Positions 17,550-25,900 of a DNA stretch of 64,000 nucleotides are shown piece after piece. The DNA is from an uncultured Methanobrevibacter sp. Its GTDB lineage: Archaea > Methanobacteriota > Methanobacteria > Methanobacteriales > Methanobacteriaceae. Within the stretch, counting starts at the first letter, position 1, and every line of letters begins with the position of its first letter. The notes beneath the pieces were generated by a model, which was given only the letters and a program-made list of their open reading frames with translations, did not search any database and had not been told where the DNA came from. Where the stretch lies: contig ONJC01000014.1 in assembly GCA_900318035.1 (NCBI GenBank), positions 19,137 to 83,136 on the forward strand, in the 5' to 3' direction. Made by a program: the position numbers and the translations under genes.

Positions 17550-18920
17550 ATGTTGAGTGATGATTCGGTTAATGGTGTAGATTTAATGCTTCAAAATCCT
17601 AAAAAAGCATTATTAAGAATGTCTATGCCTCTAATAGTATCATTGCTTATAACCAGTTTTTATAATCTGATAGATGCTTTTTGGGTGTCAGGTCTTGGTG
17701 CCGATGCCCTTGCAGGTGTTGGATTTTTCACACCGATTTTCATGATTCTGGTCGGTTTTGGAAATGGTTTGGGTTCTGGTGCCGCTTTTGCTTTGTCAAA
17801 ATATCTCGGTGAGGACAACAAACCAAAGGCAGATAATGCTTCTGTCCATTCTATTTTAATTGACATTGTCGTTTCATTAATTATGACTGTGCTGCTTTTG
17901 CTTTCATTAAATCCGATTTTAAAAGCAATGGGTGCAGGTCAGACCATCGGCTATGCAACAGATTATGGTGTAATAATCATTCTGGGTTCGATTTTCATAA
18001 TCTTTTCAAATGCTTTATATGGCATATTTAGGGGGGAAGGCGATACGACCCGTCCAATGTATGCAATGATTGCATCCGCTGTTTTAAACATGATTTTGGA
18101 CCCGATTTTCATTTACACTTTAAACTTAGGAGTTAAAGGGGCAGCTATTGCAACTATAATATCCTCAATATTTGTTATTTTAATATTGTTATACTGGTTT
18201 TATATCAAAAAAGACACCTATTTGAAGCCAAATATTGTCAATTTCAAATTTAAAAGGGATATTTCTAAAGATATTGTTAAAGTGGGAATTCCAGCTAGCA
18301 TTCAACTTTTAAACAATGCATTTTTTGCAGCGGTTTTCTCAGCGCTCCTGGCATATGTCGGCTCAACGGATTCTGTGGCGGTTTATTCGACAGGATGGAG
18401 AATAGTGACAATCGGAACAACACCTCTTCTAGCTATTGGAACGGCATTGATCAGTGTCATTGCAGCAAATTACGGTGCTCATAAATATGGTAATATTCAA
18501 ATAGCTCACCGATATGCGATGAAGGTATCAATTGTCATTGCATGTATCGTTGCAGTTCTCACTAATGTCTTTGCGGGAGACATTGCATCAGTATTTGCAT
18601 CAAGCGGCAGCAGCGTCAGAATTGCTTCAGAGCTCACCAGCTTTCTTTCATGGATTGTAATCTACTATCCTACAATGGCAGTTGGAGTTGCATCAACTTA
18701 TGTGTTCCAAGGAATCGGAAAAGGAATAACTGCAATGTTTCAGACAATTATGCGGGAAACCGGTTTTACAATATTTTTTGCAGTTTTATTGGGTGTTGTT
18801 CTTGGATATGGCGTATGGGGAGCCTGGATGGGTATTGTTTTGGGCGAAGTTGTCTCAAACAACATTACCATGGTCTGGGCAGACTTGCAAATTAAAAGAC
18901 TGATGAACAGTAACAATTGA
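17550..18920 (+). CDS. MATE-family efflux transporter
   Basis: A 456-residue membrane protein with about 12 predicted helices in two homologous halves; KALLRMSMPLIVSLLITSFYNLIDAFW is the family-typical first helix. MATE proteins export organic cations by Na+ or H+ antiport. A TATA-like sequence 25-30 bases before the ATG and no ribosome site suggest a leaderless message. It is convergent with the nicotianamine-synthase-like operon. A role in metallophore export is possible but nothing in the sequence shows it. Confidence 0.9.
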   Translation: MLSDDSVNGVDLMLQNPKKALLRMSMPLIVSLLITSFYNLIDAFWVSGLGADALAGVGFFTPIFMILVGFGNGLGSGAAFALSKYLGEDNKPKADNASVHSILIDIVVSLIMTVLLLLSLNPILKAMGAGQTIGYATDYGVIIILGSIFIIFSNALYGIFRGEGDTTRPMYAMIASAVLNMILDPIFIYTLNLGVKGAAIATIISSIFVILILLYWFYIKKDTYLKPNIVNFKFKRDISKDIVKVGIPASIQLLNNAFFAAVFSALLAYVGSTDSVAVYSTGWRIVTIGTTPLLAIGTALISVIAANYGAHKYGNIQIAHRYAMKVSIVIACIVAVLTNVFAGDIASVFASSGSSVRIASELTSFLSWIVIYYPTMAVGVASTYVFQGIGKGITAMFQTIMRETGFTIFFAVLLGVVLGYGVWGAWMGIVLGEVVSNNITMVWADLQIKRLMNSNN

Positions 18921-19073
18921 ACCATGTCTTTAATGAAAGATGACTTTAATTATTTTTAGGAATCCTGATTAGGTTTCCAGTTTTGTGAATGGTTATTTGA
19001 TTTTAATAGCTATGATTTTATTTTTAGAATAAGTGAAGGTTTTTGATGTATAAGGTGATGGTGTTCAGTAAGT

Positions 19074-19895
19074 TCAATCTATTTTTCTGATTAGAACGGA
19101 AGTGTTGTTGGTTTTACCGGATGGAAGCATCATAACTTCTTTATGGAAGCCTCTGGTATCCTTATCAAGGACTGGCGAATATAAAATTGCCCTCATTCCG
19201 GTGTATGTTCTGTAGATTACAGGAGTATTTTCATTGACATATTCCCAGATGTTTGCAAACACTCTATCTTTAGGCTCTGCCAATGCGGCAACCATCAATA
19301 TGTCATATTCTAAATCTTTGATTGCTGTTTCATCGCCCACAACAATTTGGATATCATTTTCAAGACCCAGTCTTTTTAAAACTTTAACTGAAAGTTCCGC
19401 AACATTTTCCTGCTGTTCAATGCCTATACATTTACAGCCGAATACCTTGTTAAACATTATCAAAGTTAATGGTAGGGGTCCTGAACCCAAAAATACAAAG
19501 GTTTTTTCTTCATTGAATTTAGCTAATTTACTTTCATTTTCAACAAGGCCAATATATCTGTCATAAAAATGGAATGAATCTAGAGTTTCTGTTGGATTGT
19601 CTGATTCTAAAATTTTCAGGGCATTTTCGGTTTCAAGTCTTGCACCGATATAAACATAAAATTTCCGGATTAATTTCAAGGCCTTATTCATTTTTTCATC
19701 ATCTAAAATATGTTTTGCAGAATCAAAATCAATAGTCTTATCGTGTGCAATGATTTCTACATCATCCAATATTTCGATGATTTCATTTATATTGATGTCA
19801 TCTAGCTTTGAATTTCCGTATTTGTCCAAATCCCCATAGGCAGATAATTTATTTGCGATTTCTTCAAGTTTTCCCCAATATTTATAACAGCTCAT
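19074..19895 (-). CDS. Nicotianamine-synthase-like enzyme (metallophore biosynthesis)
   Basis: A 273-residue protein. Residues 133-147 hold FLGSGPLPLT, the SAM-binding signature of nicotianamine synthases of plants and archaea; upstream, F110-Y111...Y114 with ENESKL matches the conserved aromatic/acidic segment. The family transfers aminopropyl groups from SAM to make nicotianamine-like metal chelators: thermonicotianamine in Methanothermobacter, and the related CntL step in staphylopine synthesis. Start ATG with aggtga 5 bases upstream. It is the last gene of an operon with two Nik/Opp-type ATPase genes (35-base gap), which ties chelator synthesis to an importer. Exact product not determinable. 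Confidence 0.9.
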   Translation of the reverse strand: MSCYKYWGKLEEIANKLSAYGDLDKYGNSKLDDININEIIEILDDVEIIAHDKTIDFDSAKHILDDEKMNKALKLIRKFYVYIGARLETENALKILESDNPTETLDSFHFYDRYIGLVENESKLAKFNEEKTFVFLGSGPLPLTLIMFNKVFGCKCIGIEQQENVAELSVKVLKRLGLENDIQIVVGDETAIKDLEYDILMVAALAEPKDRVFANIWEYVNENTPVIYRTYTGMRAILYSPVLDKDTRGFHKEVMMLPSGKTNNTSVLIRKID

Positions 19896-19930
19896 TTTTT
19901 CACCTGACTTTAATAATATTCAATCTATAT

Positions 19931-20545
19931 TCAAATGTTATTAATCTCTTTTAGATATATCTTTTCATCACAGATTTTCTCAACCAAAGGCATATCGTGA
20001 CTTACGAGAATGAATCCCATTTTTCTTTCCTTTACTATTTTCAACACGGATTCAATGATTTGCACCTGGGTAATCGCATCAAGCATTGTTGTCATCTCAT
20101 CTGCAATTAAAAATTTGGTGTCTGGATTTAGGGATCTTACAACGGAAAACCTTTGAAGTTCCCCGCCGGATAACTCCTGGGGAAATCTTGTAAGCCAAGA
20201 TTTTTGAATACCGAATTCCTCTAAAATTTCATCAGGCACGTCCCATGACTCTTCTAAAACCTGTTTCATTTTCCATTTTGGATTCATTACCTTTTCAGGG
20301 TGTTGATAAATTAATTGCACCGGTTTGAATCCTTTTTTAGGGAGAGGTTTTCTATCTAAGGTCACGTTTCCTTCGTATTTTGGAATATATCCGGATAATA
20401 TTTTACACAATGTTGATTTCCCGCTTCCACTATCTCCAATCAAACCAATAACTTTATCACTGTCAAGTTCGAGATTTATGTCTTTCAGCAAATATTTTTT
20501 AGCGGAAGGATATTTGAATGAAATGTTTTCTGCTTTAAGTTTCAT
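19931..20545 (-). CDS. Nik/Opp-type ABC transporter ATP-binding protein (NikE/OppF-like)
   Basis: A 204-residue ATPase with Walker A GDSGSGKST, signature LSGGELQR, Walker B FLIADEMTTMLD and switch histidine VSHD. It overlaps the end of the preceding ATPase gene by 11 bases, as is usual in nik/dpp/opp operons. It is shorter than typical OppF and lacks the Cys-containing C-terminal extension. Probably the second ATPase of the importer whose binding protein and permeases lie at 23233-26750. Confidence 0.9.
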   Translation of the reverse strand: MKLKAENISFKYPSAKKYLLKDINLELDSDKVIGLIGDSGSGKSTLCKILSGYIPKYEGNVTLDRKPLPKKGFKPVQLIYQHPEKVMNPKWKMKQVLEESWDVPDEILEEFGIQKSWLTRFPQELSGGELQRFSVVRSLNPDTKFLIADEMTTMLDAITQVQIIESVLKIVKERKMGFILVSHDMPLVEKICDEKIYLKEINNI

Positions 20546-21494
20546 TTTCTACACCTTCTTCATATTTAAAGCATCTTACTTTTTTCTTTCCAAGGTCAAT
20601 TAGTTCAGGTCTTTCGTCCTTGCATCTGTCAAATCTCATTTCGCATCTGTCATAATATGGGCAGCCCTGTGATATTTCCCCATGCAATGGCTGATGGCCT
20701 TTGATTAATTCAAAACCATTGGCAGGAAGTGCTTTGTACAATGCTTTTGTGTAGGGGTGAAGCAGGTTTTCCCCATCTCCTGAAAAGTCTTTGTTTTCTG
20801 CAATTTCGATTACAAATCCTGAATAGAAAATTCCAATCCTGTCGGCGATTTCCAGTGCTGCATGAATGTCGTGTGTGATGAGAAGCACACCTACTCCATC
20901 TTCTTTCATATGTTTAAAATGATTTAATGTTTCTATTACTGTTTTTTCGTCAAGTCCTGGTGTCGGTTCGTCTGCAACAACTAGTTTTGGATTGGATAAT
21001 AGTGCGGTTGAAACAAGTACTCTTCTGGCCATTCCTCCGGATAATTGAAATGGATACATTTCATCCACTTCGGGGCCAAGATTATAATGTTCAAAGATTT
21101 CCCTTTGTTTTATTTTCTTTTCTTTTTTTTCTGCATCGTTTTCGGTATTTCCTATGGCTTGGTCTGAGATTTTCATTAAAGGATCTAGGAAGTTCACGGA
21201 TTGTGGAATTAAAGCAATTTCTTTTCCTCTAAGTTCCTCTTTATCTTCTTGGGATAGTTCTTTTCCTTTGTATTTAATTTTTCCATTTTGTCTTGCATTT
21301 TCAGGAAGTATTCCAAAAATTGCATGGGCAAGCAAACTCTTTCCGGAACCACTTGAACCTAATACTGCTAAAATTTCACCTTCAGATATATCTAAACTCA
21401 AATCAGTGATGACTTTTAAATCTCTTTGATTTAATCCCTTTGTATACTGTATAAATGAAATTGAAACATTTTCTACATCTAACAATTTTTCCAT
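20535..21494 (-). CDS. Nik/Opp-type ABC transporter ATP-binding protein (NikD/OppD-like)
   Basis: A 319-residue ATPase: Walker A GSSGSGKSL, signature LSGGMARR, Walker B LVVADEPTPGLD, switch histidine THDI. The C-terminal extension CPYYDRCEMRFDRC...VRC is the oligopeptide-transporter Cys motif that can hold an Fe-S cluster. First gene of the operon NikD-like, NikE-like, nicotianamine synthase. It starts with ggtgat 3-4 bases before the ATG and reads from a promoter region carrying a pair of the shared AAGTATTACTT sites. Confidence 0.92.
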   Translation of the reverse strand: MEKLLDVENVSISFIQYTKGLNQRDLKVITDLSLDISEGEILAVLGSSGSGKSLLAHAIFGILPENARQNGKIKYKGKELSQEDKEELRGKEIALIPQSVNFLDPLMKISDQAIGNTENDAEKKEKKIKQREIFEHYNLGPEVDEMYPFQLSGGMARRVLVSTALLSNPKLVVADEPTPGLDEKTVIETLNHFKHMKEDGVGVLLITHDIHAALEIADRIGIFYSGFVIEIAENKDFSGDGENLLHPYTKALYKALPANGFELIKGHQPLHGEISQGCPYYDRCEMRFDRCKDERPELIDLGKKKVRCFKYEEGVENET

Positions 21495-21580
21495 TAAATC
21501 ACCTTTTGGACTTTCAAATGATAACTTTTAAATATTAATTTGTACTTTATTAATATTAAAGTTATTCAAAATAATTAAAA

Positions 21581-21623
21581 AAGTATTACTAATTGCATAA
21601 ATAAATTGATAATTGTAATACTT
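21581..21623. promoter_or_regulatory. Paired palindromic operator sites between divergent genes
   Basis: AAGTATTACTA (21581-21591, 10 of 11 to the consensus) and the opposite-strand form GTAATACTT (21615-21623) have centres at 21586 and 21618, exactly 32 bp apart. They lie between the NikD-like operon (leftward) and the GNAT gene (rightward), so both units can be controlled. Same motif and spacing as at 23148-23192. Confidence 0.7.
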
Positions 21624-21641
21624 TCTATGATGGTGTTTTTT

Positions 21642-22202
21642 ATGAAAGTCTCTATTTCAAAGTTAACTGATGATTCTTATGAAATCAGTAATGTTCAAAA
21701 GTTTTTATTTTCCATGATAAAGCTGGAATTTGGATATGATTATGTTCCGGAATGGCATCAGGACATTGTAAAAATTGATGAATATTATGTTTATCCAAAA
21801 AGGAATAATTTTTTTGTTGCATATACTGAAACTGGTGAAATCATAGCAACAATTGGTATAAGAGCTTATGATAAGGACTTTCCAGAATTTAGGCATTTGT
21901 ATTCGAATGATGCTACTTCAAGCATATGGAGGTTGTTTGTTGATAGGAGATGCCGACGCTGTGGTTTGGCTTCAAAAATGTTCAGCATAGCAGAAAATTT
22001 TGCAAATGAAGTGGGTTATGACAATATCTATTTGCATACTCATAAAACATTGCCGGGTGCATTGGAGTATTGGACAAAAATGGGCTTTGTTGTGGCCTTG
22101 GATTCTAATGATGAGCTTGAAACAGTTCATATGGATAAAAAAATAGTTGGTTTGGACATTAATCCATTGGCCAATGATTATTCATATGCGGTAAAATTAT
22201 AA
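21642..22202 (+). CDS. GNAT-family acetyltransferase, paralogue 1
   Basis: A 186-residue protein with the acetyl-CoA-binding core SIWRLFVDRRCRRCGLASKMF and the later YLHTHKTLPGALEYW. I start it at ATG 21642 because ggtg lies 6 bases upstream; the open frame extends 12 codons further left without support. It is closely related to the GNAT at 26806-27309, sharing AYDKDF, SIWRL.VD..RR.G.A and IYLHTH. The gene is divergent from the nicotianamine-synthase operon and shares its operator pair, so it may act on the chelator, its precursor or a metal-related metabolite. Substrate unknown. Confidence 0.82.
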   Translation: MKVSISKLTDDSYEISNVQKFLFSMIKLEFGYDYVPEWHQDIVKIDEYYVYPKRNNFFVAYTETGEIIATIGIRAYDKDFPEFRHLYSNDATSSIWRLFVDRRCRRCGLASKMFSIAENFANEVGYDNIYLHTHKTLPGALEYWTKMGFVVALDSNDELETVHMDKKIVGLDINPLANDYSYAVKL

Positions 22203-22889
22203 TTTTTTAATATATTTTTGGGTATGGGGACAGGCAAAGATGCACTTTCCACATACCGTATCCGGTTTTCCCAAATTTTCTTCAGATACCATTAATGCAT
22301 ATTTTTCACATTTTTTATCATCGTAAAAGTCATTTCTTTTTAAGGTATAGTTCCATTCCCTTCCGCTTATTGCTCCTCCAAGGCATGCATCTCTGCATTC
22401 CATACATTTTCCGCATCTTGATTTGAGTATTGGCTTTCCGACTTCAAGGGGAGCATCTGTCAGAACTGATGATAATCTAAGTGCTGATCCGTAATCTTTT
22501 GTTGTAAATAATGCTGATTTGCCAATCCATCCTAGGCCTGCACGTGTAGCTATTGTCTTGTGAGGTAGTTCAAATGAATTGAATTCTCCAAAATCAGTTC
22601 CCAATCTCTTTTTTGTCTGTGCATAAGCATTATATCCATTATCTATTAAAAATTCTTCACATTTCATTCCAAGAGCATCTAATCGAGTATTTAAACTGAC
22701 CAATTCATTAACATATTCTTGGGTTGGTGCATTTTCCATGTTTCGTATAATCTCTTTGGGATAGGTTATATAGAACACAACTCCCTTTTTTAATTCGGGT
22801 TGTGGTGTGAAATTGGTGATGTCGGCATAGCCCACTTCAGTGGCACCGTTTTTTAATAGATATTTTTTAAGTTTAAGAGATAGAGCCAT
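22197..22889 (-). CDS. QueG-like 4Fe-4S protein (epoxyqueuosine reductase family)
   Basis: A 230-residue protein. ATRAGLGWIGKSALFTT and YGSALRLSSVLTDAPL match the core of epoxyqueuosine reductases. Cys159-162-165-169 and Cys213-216-220 (with Cys194 nearby) form two ferredoxin-like cluster sites. It is shorter than bacterial QueG and lacks the C-terminal HEAT repeats, as seen in many archaeal relatives of unknown role. Its end overlaps the convergent GNAT gene by 6 bases. One shared AAGTATTACTT site lies about 40 bases before its start, placing it in the metallophore regulon rather than tRNA modification by context. Confidence 0.82.
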   Translation of the reverse strand: MALSLKLKKYLLKNGATEVGYADITNFTPQPELKKGVVFYITYPKEIIRNMENAPTQEYVNELVSLNTRLDALGMKCEEFLIDNGYNAYAQTKKRLGTDFGEFNSFELPHKTIATRAGLGWIGKSALFTTKDYGSALRLSSVLTDAPLEVGKPILKSRCGKCMECRDACLGGAISGREWNYTLKRNDFYDDKKCEKYALMVSEENLGKPDTVCGKCIFACPHTQKYIKKL

Positions 22890-22928
22890 GGCAGAATATT
22901 TGAATGGGATATTATTTAAATTTAAGGT

Positions 22929-22939
22929 AAGTATTACTT
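22929..22939. promoter_or_regulatory. Palindromic operator site AAGTATTACTT
   Basis: Exact 11-base odd palindrome, 40 bases upstream of the minus-strand QueG-like gene, next to an AT-rich TATA-like segment (ttatttaaattt). No second copy 32 bp away. Confidence 0.6.
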
Positions 22940-23147
22940 TTAATTATATTTCTATTTCCTTTTTGTCTAAAATGCGGATTTAAAATTTTAATTAATACTG
23001 AATTTTTGTATAATATTTTTTTCTCCTGTTTATTTTTTAATTTAATTTTTTTTAAAATAGGCACAAATTCAAATAAAATTTAAAAGTAATAAATACATTT
23101 TTATACGCATGTTCTAAAAATAATATTGATATTAAAATAATTTTAAA
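22940..23147. other. AT-rich intergenic stretch upstream of the binding-protein gene
   Basis: No gene seen. A degenerate copy of the shared palindrome (AAGTAATAAAT, centre 23089) lies 64 bp, i.e. two 32-bp steps, before the first strong site at centre 23153. Confidence 0.4.
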
Positions 23148-23192
23148 AAGTATTACTTATTAGTTAATTCATTGCTAAAAAGTATTACTTTT
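23148..23192. promoter_or_regulatory. Tandem palindromic operator sites, 32-bp spacing
   Basis: Two exact AAGTATTACTT sites at 23148-23158 and 23180-23190 (the second extended to a perfect 15-base palindrome, 23178-23192), centres 32 bp apart, about three helical turns. They lie 40-85 bases before the ATG of the substrate-binding protein gene and probably overlap its promoter. Confidence 0.72.
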
Positions 23193-23232
23193 ATTTTAAT
23201 ATGATTGATAATTATAGAAATGGTGAAAAGTT

Positions 23233-24855
23233 ATGGAAAAGAAAACAATGATGATTATAGGTGCTGTCGTAGCAATAATAGTTATTGTTGTCGCTGCTTT
23301 TGCATTTATGGGAGGTTCAAAGGATAGTGACCCGACCCATTTAACCGTAGCAGCTCACAGTAACATCAAAGAACCTGAATCAGGTTTCAACCCACTTACC
23401 GGTTGGGGATGCGGACACCAAAACTATAATCCGTTGGTACAAAGTTGTTTATTTAAAACAGATAAAAACGGAACAATAGTTCCAGATTTAGCTACCGGTT
23501 ATTCAATCAGTAGCGATGGTAAAACATGGACTGTAAACTTAAGAAACGATGTTAAATTCTCAGACAATTCAACATTCAACGCTAAAGATGTTGAAACCAC
23601 ATTCAACACTGCTAAAAAAACCGAAACTGACTTGGATTTAACAAATCTTGCTAATGTGACTGCTAAAAATGATACTTGTGTTGAATTTAATTTGGTCGAA
23701 CCAAGATCAACATTTATTTATGATTTAAGATATGTTGGTATTGTACCTGAAGAATATGACAACAACACTTACGGCCAAAACCCTATAGGTACCGGACCTT
23801 ACGTATTGGACCACTGGGATAAAGGTCAACAGGCAATTTTCAAAGTAAATGATAATTACTATGGTGAGAAACCATACTTCACTCAAATTACCTTATTATT
23901 CCCTGAAGAATCTACCTGGTTGGAACTCGCCAAATCAGGTCAAGTGGATGTAGTGCCTGTTGCAACTTCTGCATTAAACCAATCTGTTGACGGATATCAG
24001 TTTGTTGAAAAATCTGCAGGTAGGGCACAAGGTGTATCTTTCCCTTACCTTGAAGATACAGGTAATGTAACCAATCAAAGCGGTTGGAAAATTGGTAACA
24101 ACGTAACTGCTGATAAGGCAATAAGAGAGGCGTTAAATGTCGGTGTTGACCGTCAAAAAATGTGTGATGAAATATTTTCAGGCCACGCCACTCCGGAATA
24201 CACAAGTGTTGATACAAGGGACTACGCTAACAATGCATCAAAAGTACAAGACGCTAATGTAACCAAAGCAAAACAAATCTTGAGCGAAGGCGGTTGGAAA
24301 GATACTAATGGTGATGGAATCGTAGAGAAGAACGGTACAAAAGCATCATTTGATTTATACTACCCACCGGATTATCTTGACAGACAATCTTTATCCACTG
24401 TATTTGCTGAACAAGCAAAAGAAATTGGAATTGAAGTAAACCTCAAAGGTGCAGACTGGGATACAATTTATGCTAACATGTACAGCTCAGCTGCATTAAT
24501 GCAGCAAACCTCTCCTGACCCATATAAATCCATCTATCAGCAATACCACAGTAAAGCTCCTGATGAATTCTATATGAATCCTGGTTTATATAACAATTCA
24601 GCTTCCGATAAATTGATGGAAGATGCAATGCATTCAACAGACTTAAATGCTTCCAATACATTATGGGCTCAATCTGCTCTTAGTGGTGAAGGAGGATGGG
24701 GTCCTGCTGGAGATGCTCCATTTGCATGGCTTGTAAACTATGACTACAACTATTTCATCAAAAACGGAATTGACATCGGCGAACAACCTGACGGTTTAGG
24801 AAATGATATTTTAATTAACATCTGTGATTGGACAAGAACCAATTCCACAGCATAA
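23233..24855 (+). CDS. Nickel/opine/peptide-type ABC transporter substrate-binding protein
   Basis: A 540-residue family-5 binding protein (NikA/CntA/DppA type) tethered by an N-terminal membrane helix (residues about 6-26) with no lipobox cysteine. ATGYSISSDGKTWTVNLRNDVKFSDN and YYGEKPYFTQI are family blocks. A near-N-terminal GWGCGHQNYNPL (Cys60, His62) and Cys72 are possible metal or chelate ligands. Start ATG with ggtga 8 bases upstream. It heads an operon with two permeases and a GNAT, and the operator pair upstream matches that of the nicotianamine-synthase operon. This supports uptake of a metal-chelator complex, although peptides cannot be excluded. Confidence 0.9.
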   Translation: MEKKTMMIIGAVVAIIVIVVAAFAFMGGSKDSDPTHLTVAAHSNIKEPESGFNPLTGWGCGHQNYNPLVQSCLFKTDKNGTIVPDLATGYSISSDGKTWTVNLRNDVKFSDNSTFNAKDVETTFNTAKKTETDLDLTNLANVTAKNDTCVEFNLVEPRSTFIYDLRYVGIVPEEYDNNTYGQNPIGTGPYVLDHWDKGQQAIFKVNDNYYGEKPYFTQITLLFPEESTWLELAKSGQVDVVPVATSALNQSVDGYQFVEKSAGRAQGVSFPYLEDTGNVTNQSGWKIGNNVTADKAIREALNVGVDRQKMCDEIFSGHATPEYTSVDTRDYANNASKVQDANVTKAKQILSEGGWKDTNGDGIVEKNGTKASFDLYYPPDYLDRQSLSTVFAEQAKEIGIEVNLKGADWDTIYANMYSSAALMQQTSPDPYKSIYQQYHSKAPDEFYMNPGLYNNSASDKLMEDAMHSTDLNASNTLWAQSALSGEGGWGPAGDAPFAWLVNYDYNYFIKNGIDIGEQPDGLGNDILINICDWTRTNSTA

Positions 24856-24910
24856 ATATTCTTTCCTTTTTTATTTTTTTTTTAAAAATTTTTAAAGGGG
24901 GTTTACTTCA

Positions 24911-25900
24911 TTGAATAAACAAAAAATAGCTAAATATTTTGGTTTTAAATTAGTACGTTTTATTATATTGATGATTGCTGTTGCAATATTTAGTTTTATT
25001 TTATTAGATTTATCCCCTATTGATCCGGTTAGTGCTTATCTAAAAGGTGCTGCAGTATCAGAAGCACAAAGACAAATTTTACAGCAGTATTTCGGCACTA
25101 ATGTTCCTCTGCCGACAAAAATCTATCACTGGCTATTGGATTTGATTCAGGGCAATTTAGGAACTTCCTTAATATATCGTGCTCCTGTTATTGATGTTAT
25201 CTTTGAAAAATTCACTGCTTCTGTTGTGTTAATGGCAATTTCATGGCTATTAAGTGGTATTTTAGGTTTTATTTTAGGCGTGTTGGCCGGTAAAAATAAA
25301 GGATCATGGATTGATAAAGCGGTTAAAGTTTATTGTTATGCAATTCAATCTGCTCCGTCCTTTTGGGTTGGAATGCTTATTTTAATGGTATTTTCAGTTT
25401 ATTTAGGATGGTTCCCAATAGGATTCGGAGTTCCTATTGGTGTTAGAAGTACAGATGCAACATTTATGGAGTGGGCAACAAGGCTTGTTCTTCCTACATT
25501 AACATTGAGTTTAGTTGGGCTGGCACCGATTGCAATGTACACACGTAACGAGTTAGTTCAGGTTTTATCTTCTGATTATGTTTTATTTGCAAAATCCCGA
25601 GGTGAAAAAGGTTGGGATTTAGTTAAAAATCACGGGATTAGAAACATACTGCTTCCTGCAATCACATTACAATTCCTATCATTCAGTGAACTGTTTGGTG
25701 GCGCAGTACTTGTGGAACAGGTATTTTCCTATCCGGGTATCGGTCAAACGGCAGTAGCTGCAGGTCTTCAAAATGATGTGCCCCTGTTTTTGGGAATTGT
25801 TATTTTCAGTGCAATATTCGTATTTGTAGGTAACCTGCTTGCGGACATTTCTTATTACTTCATTGACCCAAGAATCAAGGAGAGTGAGTTCAATGATTAG
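24911..25900 (+). CDS. Nik/Dpp-type ABC transporter permease (NikB-like)
   Basis: A 329-residue permease with six predicted helices. The cytoplasmic coupling loop reads AKSRGEKGWDLVKNHGIRN, followed by the family-typical EQVFSYPGIGQ. The start is TTG with aggggg 9 bases upstream. It lies 55 bases after the binding-protein gene and overlaps the next permease by 8 bases. Confidence 0.92.
   Translation: MNKQKIAKYFGFKLVRFIILMIAVAIFSFILLDLSPIDPVSAYLKGAAVSEAQRQILQQYFGTNVPLPTKIYHWLLDLIQGNLGTSLIYRAPVIDVIFEKFTASVVLMAISWLLSGILGFILGVLAGKNKGSWIDKAVKVYCYAIQSAPSFWVGMLILMVFSVYLGWFPIGFGVPIGVRSTDATFMEWATRLVLPTLTLSLVGLAPIAMYTRNELVQVLSSDYVLFAKSRGEKGWDLVKNHGIRNILLPAITLQFLSFSELFGGAVLVEQVFSYPGIGQTAVAAGLQNDVPLFLGIVIFSAIFVFVGNLLADISYYFIDPRIKESEFND

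Noticed and set aside
17550..18920. MATE transporter as exporter of the metallophore
   Set aside because: It is close to the synthase gene, but it is convergent, has its own promoter and lacks the shared operator, so nothing in the sequence ties it to the chelator.
22197..22889. Calling this gene queG
   Set aside because: Key motifs match the family, but it is shorter, lacks the C-terminal repeats and lies in a metal-type regulon, so the tRNA function is not assumed.
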